A stretch of DNA of 34,060 bases from the NCBI RefSeq assembly GCF_018883605.1, contig NZ_JAHLEM010000097.1:1-34060 (forward strand). The letters are read 5' to 3'. Position numbers and translations under genes: made by a program. The DNA is from Streptomyces niphimycinicus. Lineage in GTDB: Bacteria > Actinomycetota > Actinomycetes > Streptomycetales > Streptomycetaceae. A model generated the notes under the pieces. That model was not told the origin of the DNA and searched no databases. It saw nothing but the letters and a program-made list of their open reading frames with translations. Shown here piece by piece: positions 1 to 10,326 of this stretch; the stretch's first letter is position 1; each line of letters begins with the position of its first letter.

Positions 1-166
1 CGGTCGCGGGCGCCGCGGTCCCGGTCTCGCCGCCCTCGGCGGTGTCACCGCCTTCGACGGCGCCGCCGGTGGGCGGCGTGACGGCGGGGCCGGACCGCGG
101 ACCCGGACGGTCTGCGTCCGGCCCGGTGGGGGCGGTATCGGCGGTGGTGTCGGAACCCGATGGCAC
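1..166 (-). CDS. N-terminal part of an unidentified protein (cut by the window edge)
   Basis: An open frame starts at a GTG at 166 and runs off the left edge, giving 55 residues. The start is supported by AGGAAGG seven bases upstream. The visible N-terminus (MPSGSDTTADTAPTGP...) is hydrophilic, rich in Thr, Gly, Pro, Asp and Glu, with no signal peptide or membrane segment. It looks like the disordered leading segment that often precedes the folded part of Streptomyces membrane transporters or kinases, but the family cannot be named from this piece. It has a long, hairpin-rich upstream region (see the next entries). Confidence 0.6.
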   Translation of the reverse strand, partial: MPSGSDTTADTAPTGPDADRPGPRSGPAVTPPTGGAVEGGDTAEGGETGTAAPAT

Positions 167-597
167 GGTGCGGCCTTCCTACAGGTCGTGCTGTGGTGAA
201 GTGACCGTATAACGCGGGCGCCCAGAAGTTGTCCCGAGGTGCGGATTGTGACCTCGGGCTATGGAAACGCTTCGGCCATGGCGGGGGTTCCTCGCCCGGC
301 GCGGCGGCCCCGCCCCCGCGCCGGGGGGCGGTCCGCCGGTGTGCGCGTGCGGAGTGGGGGCCCGACGCCCTTCGGGCCGACCTGGGACCCGCTGGCTGCG
401 GATCGACCGAGAGCCGTTGTCTACTGAGCGTCCGGGCCCCTCCCGGGTCGCACCTGCCGACCCGGCGATCCCTCCCTCGCCCCCGTGCGCTGGACCTGGC
501 TCCCAGTGGCGGCGCACCACGGCGGCGCGTCTCCCTCTGGCCCAGCGGCGTTCGACGACTGCGTGAAGATTCCCCGGTCGGGCGTCCAGTGGTGGAC
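167..597 (-). promoter_or_regulatory. Long GC-rich leader with several perfect hairpins, upstream of the partial gene
   Basis: No convincing gene lies between 167 and 745. Read on the minus strand, a TTGACA/TAGGTT promoter near 605-635 would give a leader of about 430 nt before the GTG at 166. The leader can form at least three perfect stems: CCGGGTCG/CGACCCGG (443-450 with 458-465), GGCCCGA/TCGGGCC (359-365 with 372-378) and CCCGAGGT/ACCTCGGG (233-240 with 251-258). A structured leader suggests cis-regulation, but I could not assign a riboswitch class. The remaining stretch, 636-745, shows nothing I can name. Confidence 0.35.
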
Positions 598-604
598 GAA
601 GGCG

Positions 605-635
605 AACCTACCGGCCACCGACCGCACCCTGTCAA
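605..635 (-). promoter_or_regulatory. Candidate housekeeping promoter for the partial gene
   Basis: On the minus strand a perfect TTGACA -35 hexamer (635 to 630) is followed after 19 bases by TAGGTT (610 to 605). The spacing is slightly long for a HrdB-type promoter. An overlapping GTAGGT would give 17 bases. Inferred from hexamers only. Confidence 0.35.
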
Positions 636-745
636 CAGCCACATGACCTGCGCCGTTTCCTCAAATGACCAGGTCAGTACGGACGATGTTCAGATGCCAC
701 GACAGGCCGTGGGCTCATCGTTCGGCGGTACGGGGCGCCCGCGCG

Positions 746-2389
746 TCACTCGTCCGGCCGGTGGTGGACGGTGCGTCCGCCCACCACCGTGCGCACGCAG
801 ACGGGCAGTTGGCCGCCGGGGGTGAGGTCGGGCAGGCCGGGGGTGCCGGAGCGGGGGTCGGTCGACCATCCGGCGACCCGTGTGTCGGGCACCTGCACGA
901 TGAGTTCACCGGTCCGCCAGATCGCGTAGTCGGCGGGCGCGCCGGGCACCAGGACGCCCGCGTCGTCCCGCCCGATGGCCCGCCAGCCGCCGCGGGTGTG
1001 GGCGGTGAAGGCGGCGCGGACGGAGATCCGGTGCTCGGGGGTGCGGTGGAAGGCGGCGGCGCGCACGGTGCCCCAGGGGTCGAGCGGGGTGACGGGGCTG
1101 TCGGAGCCGAGCGCCAGGGGCACACCGGCGCGCAGCAGCGCCGCGTACGGGTTGAGGGTGCGGGCCCGCTCGGGGCCGAGCCGCTGGGCGTACATGCCGT
1201 CCTCGCCGCCCCACAGGGCGTCGAAGGCGGGCTGGACGGAGGCGGTGAGGCCGAGGTCGGCGAAGGCCGCGATGGTCTCCGGGGTGAGCATCTCGGCGTG
1301 TTCGACCCGGTGGCGGGCGGCGCGGACGCGGGCGAGCCCGGCCTTGTCGGCGGCGGCCCGTACGCCCTCGACGACGGCGGTGACGGCGGCGTCGCCGATG
1401 GCGTGGAAACCGGCCTGGATCCCGGCCTCGGTGCAGGCGATGACATGGGCGGCGATGGCCGCCGCGTCCAGATAGGCGGTGCCGCTGTGCGGCGTGTCGG
1501 CGTACGGCTGGTGGAGACACGCCGTGTGCGAGCCGAGCGCCCCGTCGGCGAAGAGGTCGCCCGCCGCGCCGATGGCGCCGAGTTCGCGCACCTTGTCCAG
1601 GTCGGCGGCGCTGCTCGCGGCCTCGGCCCAGTAGCCGTACACCCGCGGTCCCGGCTCCCCGGCGGCGAGCTTCAGCAGCCCGGTGAGGTCGTCCTCGGAG
1701 GAGATGTCGGGCCCGGCGCATTCGTGGAGGGAGCCGATGCCGAGCGAGGCGGCGCGGGCGAGGGCGGCCCGCTGGGCGTCGGTGCGCTGCCGCTCGGTGA
1801 CGGCCGCGTGGGCGGCGGCCCGGACGGCGTGGTGGGCGGCGCCGGTCAGGGGGGCGTCAGTCCGGTGGCCGGCCAGGTCGGACACGCCGGGGACGCGGTC
1901 GAGGAGGGCGGTGGTGACGACGGCGGAGTGCACATCGATACGGGTGAGGTACAGGGGGCGGCCGCCGGTCGCCTCGTCGAGTTCGGCGCGCGACGGCGGC
2001 CGTCCCTCGGGCCAGCGGGCGGCGTCCCAGCCGTGGCCGAGCAGCACCCGGTCGGCGGGGTGGGCGGCGGCGAAGGCGCGCACCCGCTCCAGCGCGTCGG
2101 CGAGCGTACGGGCGCCGGTGAGATCGAGTCCGGTGAGGGCGAGCCCGGTTCCGGTGGTGTGCACATGCGCATCGGTGAACGCGGGGGTGACCAGCGCCCC
2201 GTCCAGCCGGACGATCTCGTCCACGCCGTCCGCGAAGCTGTCCGCGGCCCCTTCGGAGCCGACCCAGGCGATGGTGCCGCGCTCGACGACCATCGCGGTC
2301 GCGAACGGATCGGCGGGGCTGTGGACCTCACCTCCGCGCAGCAGGACGGTACGGCCTTCGGGGGCCTGGGCGGGGGTCGGGTCGTTCAC
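746..2389 (-). CDS. YtcJ-type metal-dependent amidohydrolase (amidohydrolase family 3)
   Basis: This 547-residue protein belongs to the amidohydrolase superfamily, whose YtcJ/NfdA branch hydrolyses amide or N-formyl bonds. The natural substrate is unknown. The metal-binding TDAHVH motif is at about residues 73-77, followed by GFHAIGDAA and RHRVEHAEM, which supply further metal ligands, and a late GSDSPVTPLDPW motif typical of this branch. A C-terminal beta segment (VPGAPADYAIW) closes the composite beta-sandwich. No signal peptide, so cytoplasmic. I chose the GTG at 2389 because GAGG lies about nine bases upstream. A TTG at 2440 in the same frame would add 17 non-conserved residues. It lies 83 bp downstream of the Lrp/AsnC gene on the same strand, so co-transcription and control by that regulator are plausible. 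Confidence 0.88.
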   Translation of the reverse strand: MNDPTPAQAPEGRTVLLRGGEVHSPADPFATAMVVERGTIAWVGSEGAADSFADGVDEIVRLDGALVTPAFTDAHVHTTGTGLALTGLDLTGARTLADALERVRAFAAAHPADRVLLGHGWDAARWPEGRPPSRAELDEATGGRPLYLTRIDVHSAVVTTALLDRVPGVSDLAGHRTDAPLTGAAHHAVRAAAHAAVTERQRTDAQRAALARAASLGIGSLHECAGPDISSEDDLTGLLKLAAGEPGPRVYGYWAEAASSAADLDKVRELGAIGAAGDLFADGALGSHTACLHQPYADTPHSGTAYLDAAAIAAHVIACTEAGIQAGFHAIGDAAVTAVVEGVRAAADKAGLARVRAARHRVEHAEMLTPETIAAFADLGLTASVQPAFDALWGGEDGMYAQRLGPERARTLNPYAALLRAGVPLALGSDSPVTPLDPWGTVRAAAFHRTPEHRISVRAAFTAHTRGGWRAIGRDDAGVLVPGAPADYAIWRTGELIVQVPDTRVAGWSTDPRSGTPGLPDLTPGGQLPVCVRTVVGGRTVHHRPDE

Positions 2390-2472
2390 GGCGGGCTGCC
2401 TCGGGGGTATCGGATGAGGGGATCGGAAGGGGCCCGGCAAGAGGGGCCGTGCGGTAAGAGGGACCGGGCGTT

Positions 2473-2913
2473 TCAGACGCGCGGCGGGCGCGATTCGTAG
2501 GGCGTGGAGAGAACCACGGTGGTGCGGGTGGAGACCCCGGCCAGCGAGCGGATCCGGCTGAGCAGATGCTCCAGCTCCAGCGGGGTGGCGACGCGCACCT
2601 TGAGGATGTAGTTCTCATCGCCCGCGACGCTGTGGCACGCCTCGATCTCGGGCACCTCGGCGAGCCGCTCGGAGATGTCGTCGGGCGCGCTGGGGTCGAA
2701 AGGTTTGACCGAGATGAACGCGGTAAGGGGCAGCCCGACGGCCTCGGGGTCCACGACGGCGGCATAGCCGCGGATCACGCCCCGCTGTTCGAGGCGGCGA
2801 ACCCGCTGGTGCACGGCCGATGTGGACAGGCCGGTGGCCTTGCCCAGGTCCGTGTAGCTCATCCGGCCGTCCTTGACGAGCAGCTCCACGATCTGTCTGT
2901 CCAACTCCTCCAC
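2473..2913 (-). CDS. Lrp/AsnC family transcriptional regulator
   Basis: The 146-residue protein has the two-domain Lrp/AsnC layout. An N-terminal winged helix-turn-helix begins LDRQIVELLVKDGRMSYTDL and includes the recognition segment LSTSAVHQRVRRLEQRGVI (about residues 30-48). A C-terminal RAM domain follows with the ligand-sensing GDENYILKVRV strand (about residues 98-108). Such proteins act as DNA-wrapping dimers or octamers that respond to amino acids or related metabolites. The GTG start at 2913 has AAGGTGAT upstream. It precedes the amidohydrolase gene on the same strand, which is the likely target and may supply or remove the effector. The effector itself cannot be read from the sequence. 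Confidence 0.9.
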   Translation of the reverse strand: MEELDRQIVELLVKDGRMSYTDLGKATGLSTSAVHQRVRRLEQRGVIRGYAAVVDPEAVGLPLTAFISVKPFDPSAPDDISERLAEVPEIEACHSVAGDENYILKVRVATPLELEHLLSRIRSLAGVSTRTTVVLSTPYESRPPRV

Positions 2914-3130
2914 AGCCGATCACCTTATGTGGTCGGGAGGGCTCCGGCACAACGGGTGGGCACACCGGACACAGACGCCCGTACGCCGCACCTGCACCGG
3001 GCATGTGACGAACGCCACATCTCCTCGTGGGTGTCCTATGAGTTGCCGCGATTACCTATGCGGCCGCGAGGGAAATGCTTGCTGTGGTCGAGGCCGACGC
3101 GCCCGGCCAGCCCACCCGAGGGGGAAACAC

Positions 3131-3496
3131 ATGCCTCATCTCGAGCGCCTCGACGCAGGCGACATCGATACCGACGAGCACAACGACACCTATGAGATGT
3201 TCCGGGTGATCTGCCCGGACTGCGCGCGCCCCATCGCGCTCCTCGCCGACGAGGACGTTCTGCCCGAGCACGCGCTCTGCTCCTCCCCGTGGGACCCGTT
3301 CGGGCTCACGGTCTGTGCCGGCACCGGCCGCCGGGCGGCCGACGCCGCCCCCGCCGACGCGTCGCTGGAGGCGCGGGAGCGGGACGCCGCGCTGCTGCTG
3401 ACGCTTCCGGCGGGCCTGGACTGGCGGACGCAGCCGTTCTCGCACCTCGGCGGCCCCGGCTCGCAGCCGGTCCGCTTCCCGGTGACGCGGCGGTAG
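3131..3496 (+). CDS. Small Cys-containing conserved hypothetical protein
   Basis: This 121-residue protein starts at an ATG with GAGGGGG just upstream and is divergent from the Lrp/AsnC gene. The N-terminal half contains CPDC (about residues 28-31) and two further Cys residues (ALCSSP and TVCAGTGR). That spacing could bind zinc or form a small ribbon, but no second CxxC pair is present. The C-terminal half is Ala/Arg-rich and ends in a short hydrophobic segment (LLLTLPAGLDW) and a basic tail. There is no signal peptide or membrane helix. I do not recognise the family. It resembles the many lineage-specific small soluble proteins of Streptomyces. Confidence 0.65.
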   Translation: MPHLERLDAGDIDTDEHNDTYEMFRVICPDCARPIALLADEDVLPEHALCSSPWDPFGLTVCAGTGRRAADAAPADASLEARERDAALLLTLPAGLDWRTQPFSHLGGPGSQPVRFPVTRR

Positions 3497-3528
3497 GCGA
3501 ACGGCGGGGGCGCATGCCGCGCCCCCTA

Positions 3529-3600
3529 CCGGAACACCCGGCTCGGCCGGTCCCGGAACACCCGGCTCGGCCGATCCAAGGACACCCGGCTCAGCCGGTC
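3529..3600. repeat. Three tandem copies of a 24-bp unit between convergent genes
   Basis: Three units with a 24-bp period (3529-3552, 3553-3576, 3577-3600) share the core ACACCCGGCTCGGCCG with a few substitutions. Units 1 and 3 each contain a small inverted repeat, CCGGC-TCG-GCCGG or CCGGC-TCA-GCCGG. The last unit overlaps the acyl-CoA dehydrogenase stop codon (3591-3593). It lies between the 3' ends of two convergent genes, so it may serve as a bidirectional terminator that has expanded by slippage. Confidence 0.75.
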
Positions 3601-4763
3601 TCAGGTCCCGCGAGAGCGCGGGCGATGACCACCCGCTGGATCTGGTTGGTGCCCTCCACGATCTGAAGGACCTTCGCCTCGCGCATATAGCGCTCGACCG
3701 GGAAGTCAGCCGTGTAGCCGTATCCGCCGAGCAGTTGGACGGCGTCGGTGGTGATCCGCATCGCGGCGTCCGTGCAGAACAGCTTGGCCATCGCCGCCTG
3801 CTTGGAGAACGGCCGCCCCGCGTCCCGCAGCCGTGCCGCCGCCAGATACAGGGCGCGCCCGGCCTCGATCTGGGTGGCCATGTCGGCGAGCATGAAGCGC
3901 AGCCCCTGGAAGTCGGCTATCGGACGGCCGAACTGCCGCCGCTGCGCGGTGTACGCGAGCGCCTCGTCCAGCGCCGCCTGGGCGACGCCGACGGCGCAGG
4001 CCGCGATGCCCAGCCGGCCCGCGTCGAGGGCGGACAGGGCGATCGCGAACCCCTGGCCCTCCTCGCCGATGCGGCGTGTGTCGGGGACCCGCACTCCGTC
4101 GAGATGGATCTGGGCGGTCGGCGAACCGGCCATGCCCATCTTGTGCTCGGGTGCGGCCGCCGAGAGCCCGGGGGTGTCGGCCGGGACGAGGAAGGCGCTG
4201 ATGCCCCGGGTGCGCTCGGGGCCGGTGCGGGCGAGCACGGTGTAGAAGTCGGCGATACCGCCGTGGGTGATCCACGCCTTGGTGCCCTGAAGCGTCCAGG
4301 TGTCCCCGTCACGGGTGGCCCGGGTGGTGAGCCCGGCCGCGTCGGAGCCGGAGGAGGGCTCGGAGAGGCAGTACGCGCCGAGCAGACCGCCGCCCAGCAT
4401 CGCGGGAAGGTGCTCGGCCAACTGCTCCTTGCTGCCGTAGCGGGCGAGGGCGTGGCAGGCCAGGGTGTGGACGCTGACGCCGAGGCCGACGGTCAGCCGG
4501 GCCGCCGCGAGCTCCTCCAGAACCTGTAGATAGACTTCGTACGGCTGGGCGCCGCCGCCGAACTCCTCGGGCTGGACCAGCCCCAGCAGCCCGGACTCGG
4601 ACAGCAGGGTGAACAGCTCGCGGGGGAAGCGCCCGGCGGCCTCCTCCTCGGCGGCCCGGGGCTTGATCTCCCGTTCGATCAGCTCGCGGACGAGCGAAAT
4701 CAGGTCGCGGGCCTCCTCGGTGGGCAGCTCGCGTTCCACCGGCTGCGGGCCGTGGTCGGTCAT
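3591..4763 (-). CDS. Acyl-CoA dehydrogenase
   Basis: This FAD flavoenzyme introduces an alpha-beta double bond into an acyl-CoA thioester and passes electrons to electron-transfer flavoprotein. The 390-residue length fits the short/branched-chain group. The first signature is at about 131-141 (YCLSEPSSGSD), FAD-binding WITHGG at 164-169, RRQFGRPI at 275-282, and the second signature LLGGYGYTADFPVERYMR at 344-361. The catalytic base would be Glu370 in QIVEGTNQIQR. The ATG at 4763 is chosen over upstream in-frame codons because GAGGAG lies about ten bases before it and homology begins there. It is transcribed divergently from the chitinase and seems monocistronic. The exact acyl substrate cannot be told. 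Confidence 0.93.
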   Translation of the reverse strand: MTDHGPQPVERELPTEEARDLISLVRELIEREIKPRAAEEEAAGRFPRELFTLLSESGLLGLVQPEEFGGGAQPYEVYLQVLEELAAARLTVGLGVSVHTLACHALARYGSKEQLAEHLPAMLGGGLLGAYCLSEPSSGSDAAGLTTRATRDGDTWTLQGTKAWITHGGIADFYTVLARTGPERTRGISAFLVPADTPGLSAAAPEHKMGMAGSPTAQIHLDGVRVPDTRRIGEEGQGFAIALSALDAGRLGIAACAVGVAQAALDEALAYTAQRRQFGRPIADFQGLRFMLADMATQIEAGRALYLAAARLRDAGRPFSKQAAMAKLFCTDAAMRITTDAVQLLGGYGYTADFPVERYMREAKVLQIVEGTNQIQRVVIARALAGPETG

Positions 4764-5158
4764 GGCGGCGCTCTCCTCTCCCCTGTTCAGGCGCTGCGGC
4801 GACGTGCGCCGGGGTGTGGCGGCGCCGCCGGTACTGCTGCCGCCGGCCGGCCCGCCCGCCCGGATCGCGAGGGGTGGTGACCTGTATCGCGGCGGTTGGA
4901 GTATGCCCGATCCCGGGCCTTCCGCCACCGGTTGCCCGATCTTCGGCCAACTTCGCACACGAACACCCACCACCGCCCACCACCTTCTTACGCGCATTCC
5001 CACCAACGGCGCACGCGCGGAGCAAATTGGCCCAGACCATTGACCCCACTGGTCTAGTCCTTCTACCTTTTCCCCACCCTGCCCTGCGCGTTCATGTCAA
5101 GCTATGGGCAGGTCGTCGGGCAGTTCACTCTCCCCTCACCCCCCACCGAGGAGATTCC
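4764..5158. other. Divergent intergenic region between acyl-CoA dehydrogenase and chitinase
   Basis: The 395 bases between the two divergent start codons hold both promoters and no recognisable gene. The right half is noticeably less GC-rich than its surroundings and contains the DasR-like direct repeat at 5028-5061. The chitinase ribosome binding site (GAGGAG) is at 5148-5153. Confidence 0.6.
5028..5061 (+). promoter_or_regulatory. Direct-repeat chitinase operator resembling the DasR site
   Basis: Two 12-bp elements, TGGCCCAGACCA (5028-5039) and TGGTCTAGTCCT (5050-5061), lie 22 bp apart upstream of the chitinase. Streptomyces chitinase promoters are known for paired 12-bp repeats of this type, and the GntR-family regulator DasR binds the related palindrome TGGTCTAGACCA. 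Each copy here is a near match. The expected effect is repression relieved by amino-sugar phosphates derived from chitin. The assignment rests on sequence similarity. Confidence 0.7.
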
Positions 5159-6436
<1,278 letters not shown>

Positions 6437-6448
6437 CCCTCGTACGAC

Positions 6449-6476
6449 CCTCCGGCCCTCGTACGAGGGCCGGAGG
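6449..6476 (+). terminator. Perfect 28-nt palindrome after the chitinase gene
   Basis: Thirteen bases after the stop codon is a fully self-complementary palindrome: CCTCCGGCCCTCGT (6449-6462) followed by its exact complement (6463-6476). Streptomyces terminators often lack a T-run, so this strong hairpin is a good terminator candidate. Confidence 0.75.
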
Positions 6477-6490
6477 AACCCCCCTGATGA

Positions 6491-6526
6491 CGCGGGCGGG
6501 GAGCCCTCACCGGCTCCCCGCCCGCG
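6491..6526 (+). terminator. Second strong hairpin after the chitinase gene
   Basis: A perfect 15-bp stem, CGCGGGCGGGGAGCC (6491-6505) with its complement at 6512-6526, encloses a 6-nt loop and is followed by TTGT. This is the best canonical terminator of the region and backs up the palindrome 15 bases upstream. Confidence 0.85.
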
Positions 6527-6530
6527 TTGT

Positions 6531-6600
6531 CGTGCGCTGCGGGCCGGACGTGCCCTGCGGCCGGATGTGCCCTGCGGCCGGACGTGCGCTGCGGGCTCGA
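6531..6600. repeat. Four imperfect tandem copies of a 17-18-bp unit
   Basis: Units at 6531-6548, 6549-6565, 6566-6582 and 6583-6600 share the pattern CGTGCSCTGCGGSCGGA with substitutions. They lie directly behind the chitinase terminators in the 390-base gap 6437-6826. The rest of that gap has no recognisable gene. Probably slippage-generated spacer DNA. Confidence 0.65.
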
Positions 6601-6826
6601 CCGGCACCCGACCAGCCCTCAAGCGTTCAAGCGGGCGTGCGAGGGGGCGCGGGAAGCGCAAGGGGAGATCCCCGGCCACGCCGCACACCCGCTGGGCACA
6701 CGCTCCATCCGGTGCCCGTACCTGAACGCGGCTTGTTCTGACTGTTGCGGGGCATCCGCCCCACAAGGAAATCTGAGCGCACGGGTGGCCCGCACCGCCT
6801 CGTGCGCATGAACCAAAGGAACGATC

Positions 6827-6961
6827 ATGAGCTCCGAGCAGTGCCCGAGCTGTGGTGGCCAACTCGCCGTGAACCAGGACGGGTGGAAGATCTGCCACTC
6901 CTGCGGCTACGCCTCTCCGCCCGGGGTCGTGCCCGCCCCCTCCCTGCCCGCTCATACCTGA
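6827..6961 (+). CDS. 44-residue zinc-ribbon protein
   Basis: A short reading frame (ATG at 6827, TGA at 6959-6961) encodes MSSEQCPSCGGQLAVNQDGW followed by KICHSCGY and a Pro-rich tail. The two CxxC pairs, CPSC and CHSC, are spaced like the knuckles of a rubredoxin-type zinc ribbon, which makes coding likely despite the size. AAAGGA lies upstream at a suitable distance. It precedes the GAF regulator by 128 bp on the same strand and could be co-transcribed, but it is probably its own unit. Likely a small cytoplasmic metal-binding or protein-binding factor. The function is unknown. Confidence 0.75.
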   Translation: MSSEQCPSCGGQLAVNQDGWKICHSCGYASPPGVVPAPSLPAHT

Positions 6962-7089
6962 CGGCGGACTCCCCCATTCCGTCCGGCACTTAGTACCGTC
7001 TCCTCGTATCCCCGTGGCTCCGAATCCCCGAAACCCTGGAACCCTGGACCTCTGAACATTCCGCCCTCCGTACCGCTGAGCGAGGCACC

Positions 7090-8472
7090 ATGGTCAATCC
7101 CTGGCTGGCGATGGCGTCCGGCACCGACCCCGCCGAGCACACCCGTGCCGTGCGCCGCGCCCATGAGGCGTTTCTGACCGAGGGATCGGTGAGCCCGGCG
7201 GTGCGGCCGGTGGTGGCGGAGTCCTGGCGGCGCTCGGCCGACGCGCGCGTCGCCCAGGAGCGCAACGCGCCGATCGACCTGGCGGACGACGCGCTGGACA
7301 CCTACCGTGCCGACCATCCGCTGGCCCGGGTGATGCCGCTGTTCCGGGAGCTGCTGGGCACCATCGCCCACGACGGCGCCCATCTGCTCGCGGTCTGCGA
7401 CGAACAGGGCCGGCTGCTGTGGGTCGAGGGGCACGCGGGCGTACGGAACCAGGCCGAGCGGATGAACTTCGTGGCCGGGGCGCGCTGGGACGAGAGCCAT
7501 GCGGGCACCAACGCGCCCGGGACCGCGCTCAGCGTCGACCACGCGGTGCAGATCTTCGCCGCCGAGCACTTCAACCGCACTGTGCAGCCGTGGACCTGCG
7601 CCGCCGCCCCCGTCCACGATCCGCGCACCGGACGGCTGCTGGGCGCGGTGGACATCACCGGCGGGGACCATCTGGCCGCCCCGCACAGCCTGGCCCTGGT
7701 CCAGGCGACCGCCCGCGCCGCCGAGGCCCAGCTCGCCGCCGGGGAGCCGCGGGCGCGCGGGCCGCGGATCAGTCTGACGGCGCTGGGCCGGGACGAGGCG
7801 CTGCTGGTCGTCGACGGGCGGCGGCTGCGGCTCGGGCGGCGGCACAGCGAGATCATGGTGCTGCTGGCGGGCCATCCGGAGGGGCTGTCCGGCGACCGGC
7901 TGACGCTGGAGCTGTACGGGCCCCGGGCCGATGACCGCTCCCCGGTGACGCTGCGGGCCGAGCTGTCGCGGCTGCGTCGTCTGGTGGGCCCGCTGCTGGG
8001 CTCGCGCCCGTACCGGCTCTGCGGCCCCGTGAGCACCGATCTGGCCGACGCCACCGAGGCGTTGGCCTCCGGTGACGCCGATACGGCGCTGCGGGCGTAT
8101 CCGGGGCCGCTGCTGCCGCTGTCGGAGGCGCCGGGGGTGTGCCGGATGCGCCGGGTGCTGGAGGACGGGCTGCGGCGCACGGTGCTGTCCCACGGCGATC
8201 CGGAGCTGCTGCGGCGCTGGGCGCAGACGCCGTGGGGCGAGGACGATCTGGAGGTCGCGGAGGCGCTGCTGACCGCGCTTCCGGCCCATGCGCCGGGGCG
8301 GGCGGTTCCGGCGGCGCGGGTACGGCGACTGCGGGAGCTGTACGGGCTGGCGGGCGCAGCCGGGCACGGGGGCGGCGCCCGACGCGGAGACGGCCCGCAC
8401 CGCGGAGATCACGCCGAGCGGCAAGGGGGCGGCCACCGGGACGCAACGTCCCCGCAACGTGGCCGCGGCTAG
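7090..8472 (+). CDS. GAF-domain transcriptional regulator, AcoR-like, without a sigma-54 ATPase domain
   Basis: The 460-residue protein opens with a helical region (about 15-65) containing ESWRRSADARV, typical of AcoR-type activators. A GAF sensor domain follows (about 85-220; LLAVCDEQGRLLWVEG, GTNAPGTAL, GAVDITGGD). The AAA+ domain of AcoR/NtrC proteins is absent. Instead there is a winged-helix-like segment (about 235-310; LRLGRRHSEIMVLLAGHPEGL ... VTLRAELSRLRRLVG) that should bind DNA, then an Ala/Leu-rich helical tail and a low-complexity basic end (about 420-460). ATG 7090 has GAGG just before it. It sits 141 bp upstream of, and co-directional with, an acetaldehyde-type dehydrogenase. 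In Streptomyces such regulators commonly pair with exaC/aldB-like genes, so it probably activates that gene in response to a small aldehyde or alcohol. Confidence 0.85.
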   Translation: MVNPWLAMASGTDPAEHTRAVRRAHEAFLTEGSVSPAVRPVVAESWRRSADARVAQERNAPIDLADDALDTYRADHPLARVMPLFRELLGTIAHDGAHLLAVCDEQGRLLWVEGHAGVRNQAERMNFVAGARWDESHAGTNAPGTALSVDHAVQIFAAEHFNRTVQPWTCAAAPVHDPRTGRLLGAVDITGGDHLAAPHSLALVQATARAAEAQLAAGEPRARGPRISLTALGRDEALLVVDGRRLRLGRRHSEIMVLLAGHPEGLSGDRLTLELYGPRADDRSPVTLRAELSRLRRLVGPLLGSRPYRLCGPVSTDLADATEALASGDADTALRAYPGPLLPLSEAPGVCRMRRVLEDGLRRTVLSHGDPELLRRWAQTPWGEDDLEVAEALLTALPAHAPGRAVPAARVRRLRELYGLAGAAGHGGGARRGDGPHRGDHAERQGGGHRDATSPQRGRG

Positions 8473-8613
8473 CCTCCCCGTCGGCTCCGCCCGTGTCGGC
8501 GCGGGCGGGGCCGGGACGCACACGAACGACACGGACGCACCTGAACGACGCGTCCGACAACGGGACCCCATCACCCGTACACCACGCACGCGTACACCAC
8601 GGGAGGCCGCCCC

Positions 8614-10137
<1,524 letters not shown>

Positions 10138-10149
10138 ACGCCCGAAAAA

Positions 10150-10183
10150 GGCGCCTGACCTGGGTCTTCACCCATCAGGCGCC
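10150..10183 (+). terminator. Hairpin terminator of the aldehyde dehydrogenase gene
   Basis: GGCGCCTGA (10150-10158) pairs with TCAGGCGCC (10175-10183), with inner GGGT/ACCC pairing around a TTC loop. An A-run (10145-10149) precedes the stem. The same GGCGCC-GACC-type hairpin style recurs at 18551 and 27659. Confidence 0.8.
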
Positions 10184-10277
10184 GTTCGCTCCACCCGCTC
10201 TCGACCGAGCCCGGCCCGTCCTCCACCCTGGTCACCGGCGCATCAGTGACCTCGGATCGGGTGGGTACCGCCACGCC

Positions 10278-10308
10278 TAGACTGGGAGCCTTGTGAACGG
10301 GTGGTTCA
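10278..10308 (+). promoter_or_regulatory. Candidate ArsR operator and -10 region upstream of the ArsR-ATPase operon
   Basis: A possible -10 hexamer TAGACT (10278-10283) is followed by the perfect inverted repeat TGAAC-GGGTG-GTTCA (10294-10308), then GGAGG (10316-10320) and the ATG at 10327. TGAA-Nx-TTCA arms are characteristic of ArsR/SmtB operators. The position over the transcription start fits autorepression. The operator role is inferred from arm similarity and location. Confidence 0.6.
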
Positions 10309-10326
10309 GGGCTACGGAGGTCGGCG

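Noticed and set aside
167..597. Cobalamin or c-di-AMP (ydaO) riboswitch
   Set aside because: A GCCACTGG stretch on the minus strand recalls cobalamin riboswitches, but the B12 box and the other conserved elements could not be found in order, so no class is claimed.
665..2500. Plus-strand 611-residue frame opposite the amidohydrolase
   Set aside because: Its Gly/Val/Arg-rich translation is the antisense shadow of the well-supported minus-strand gene.
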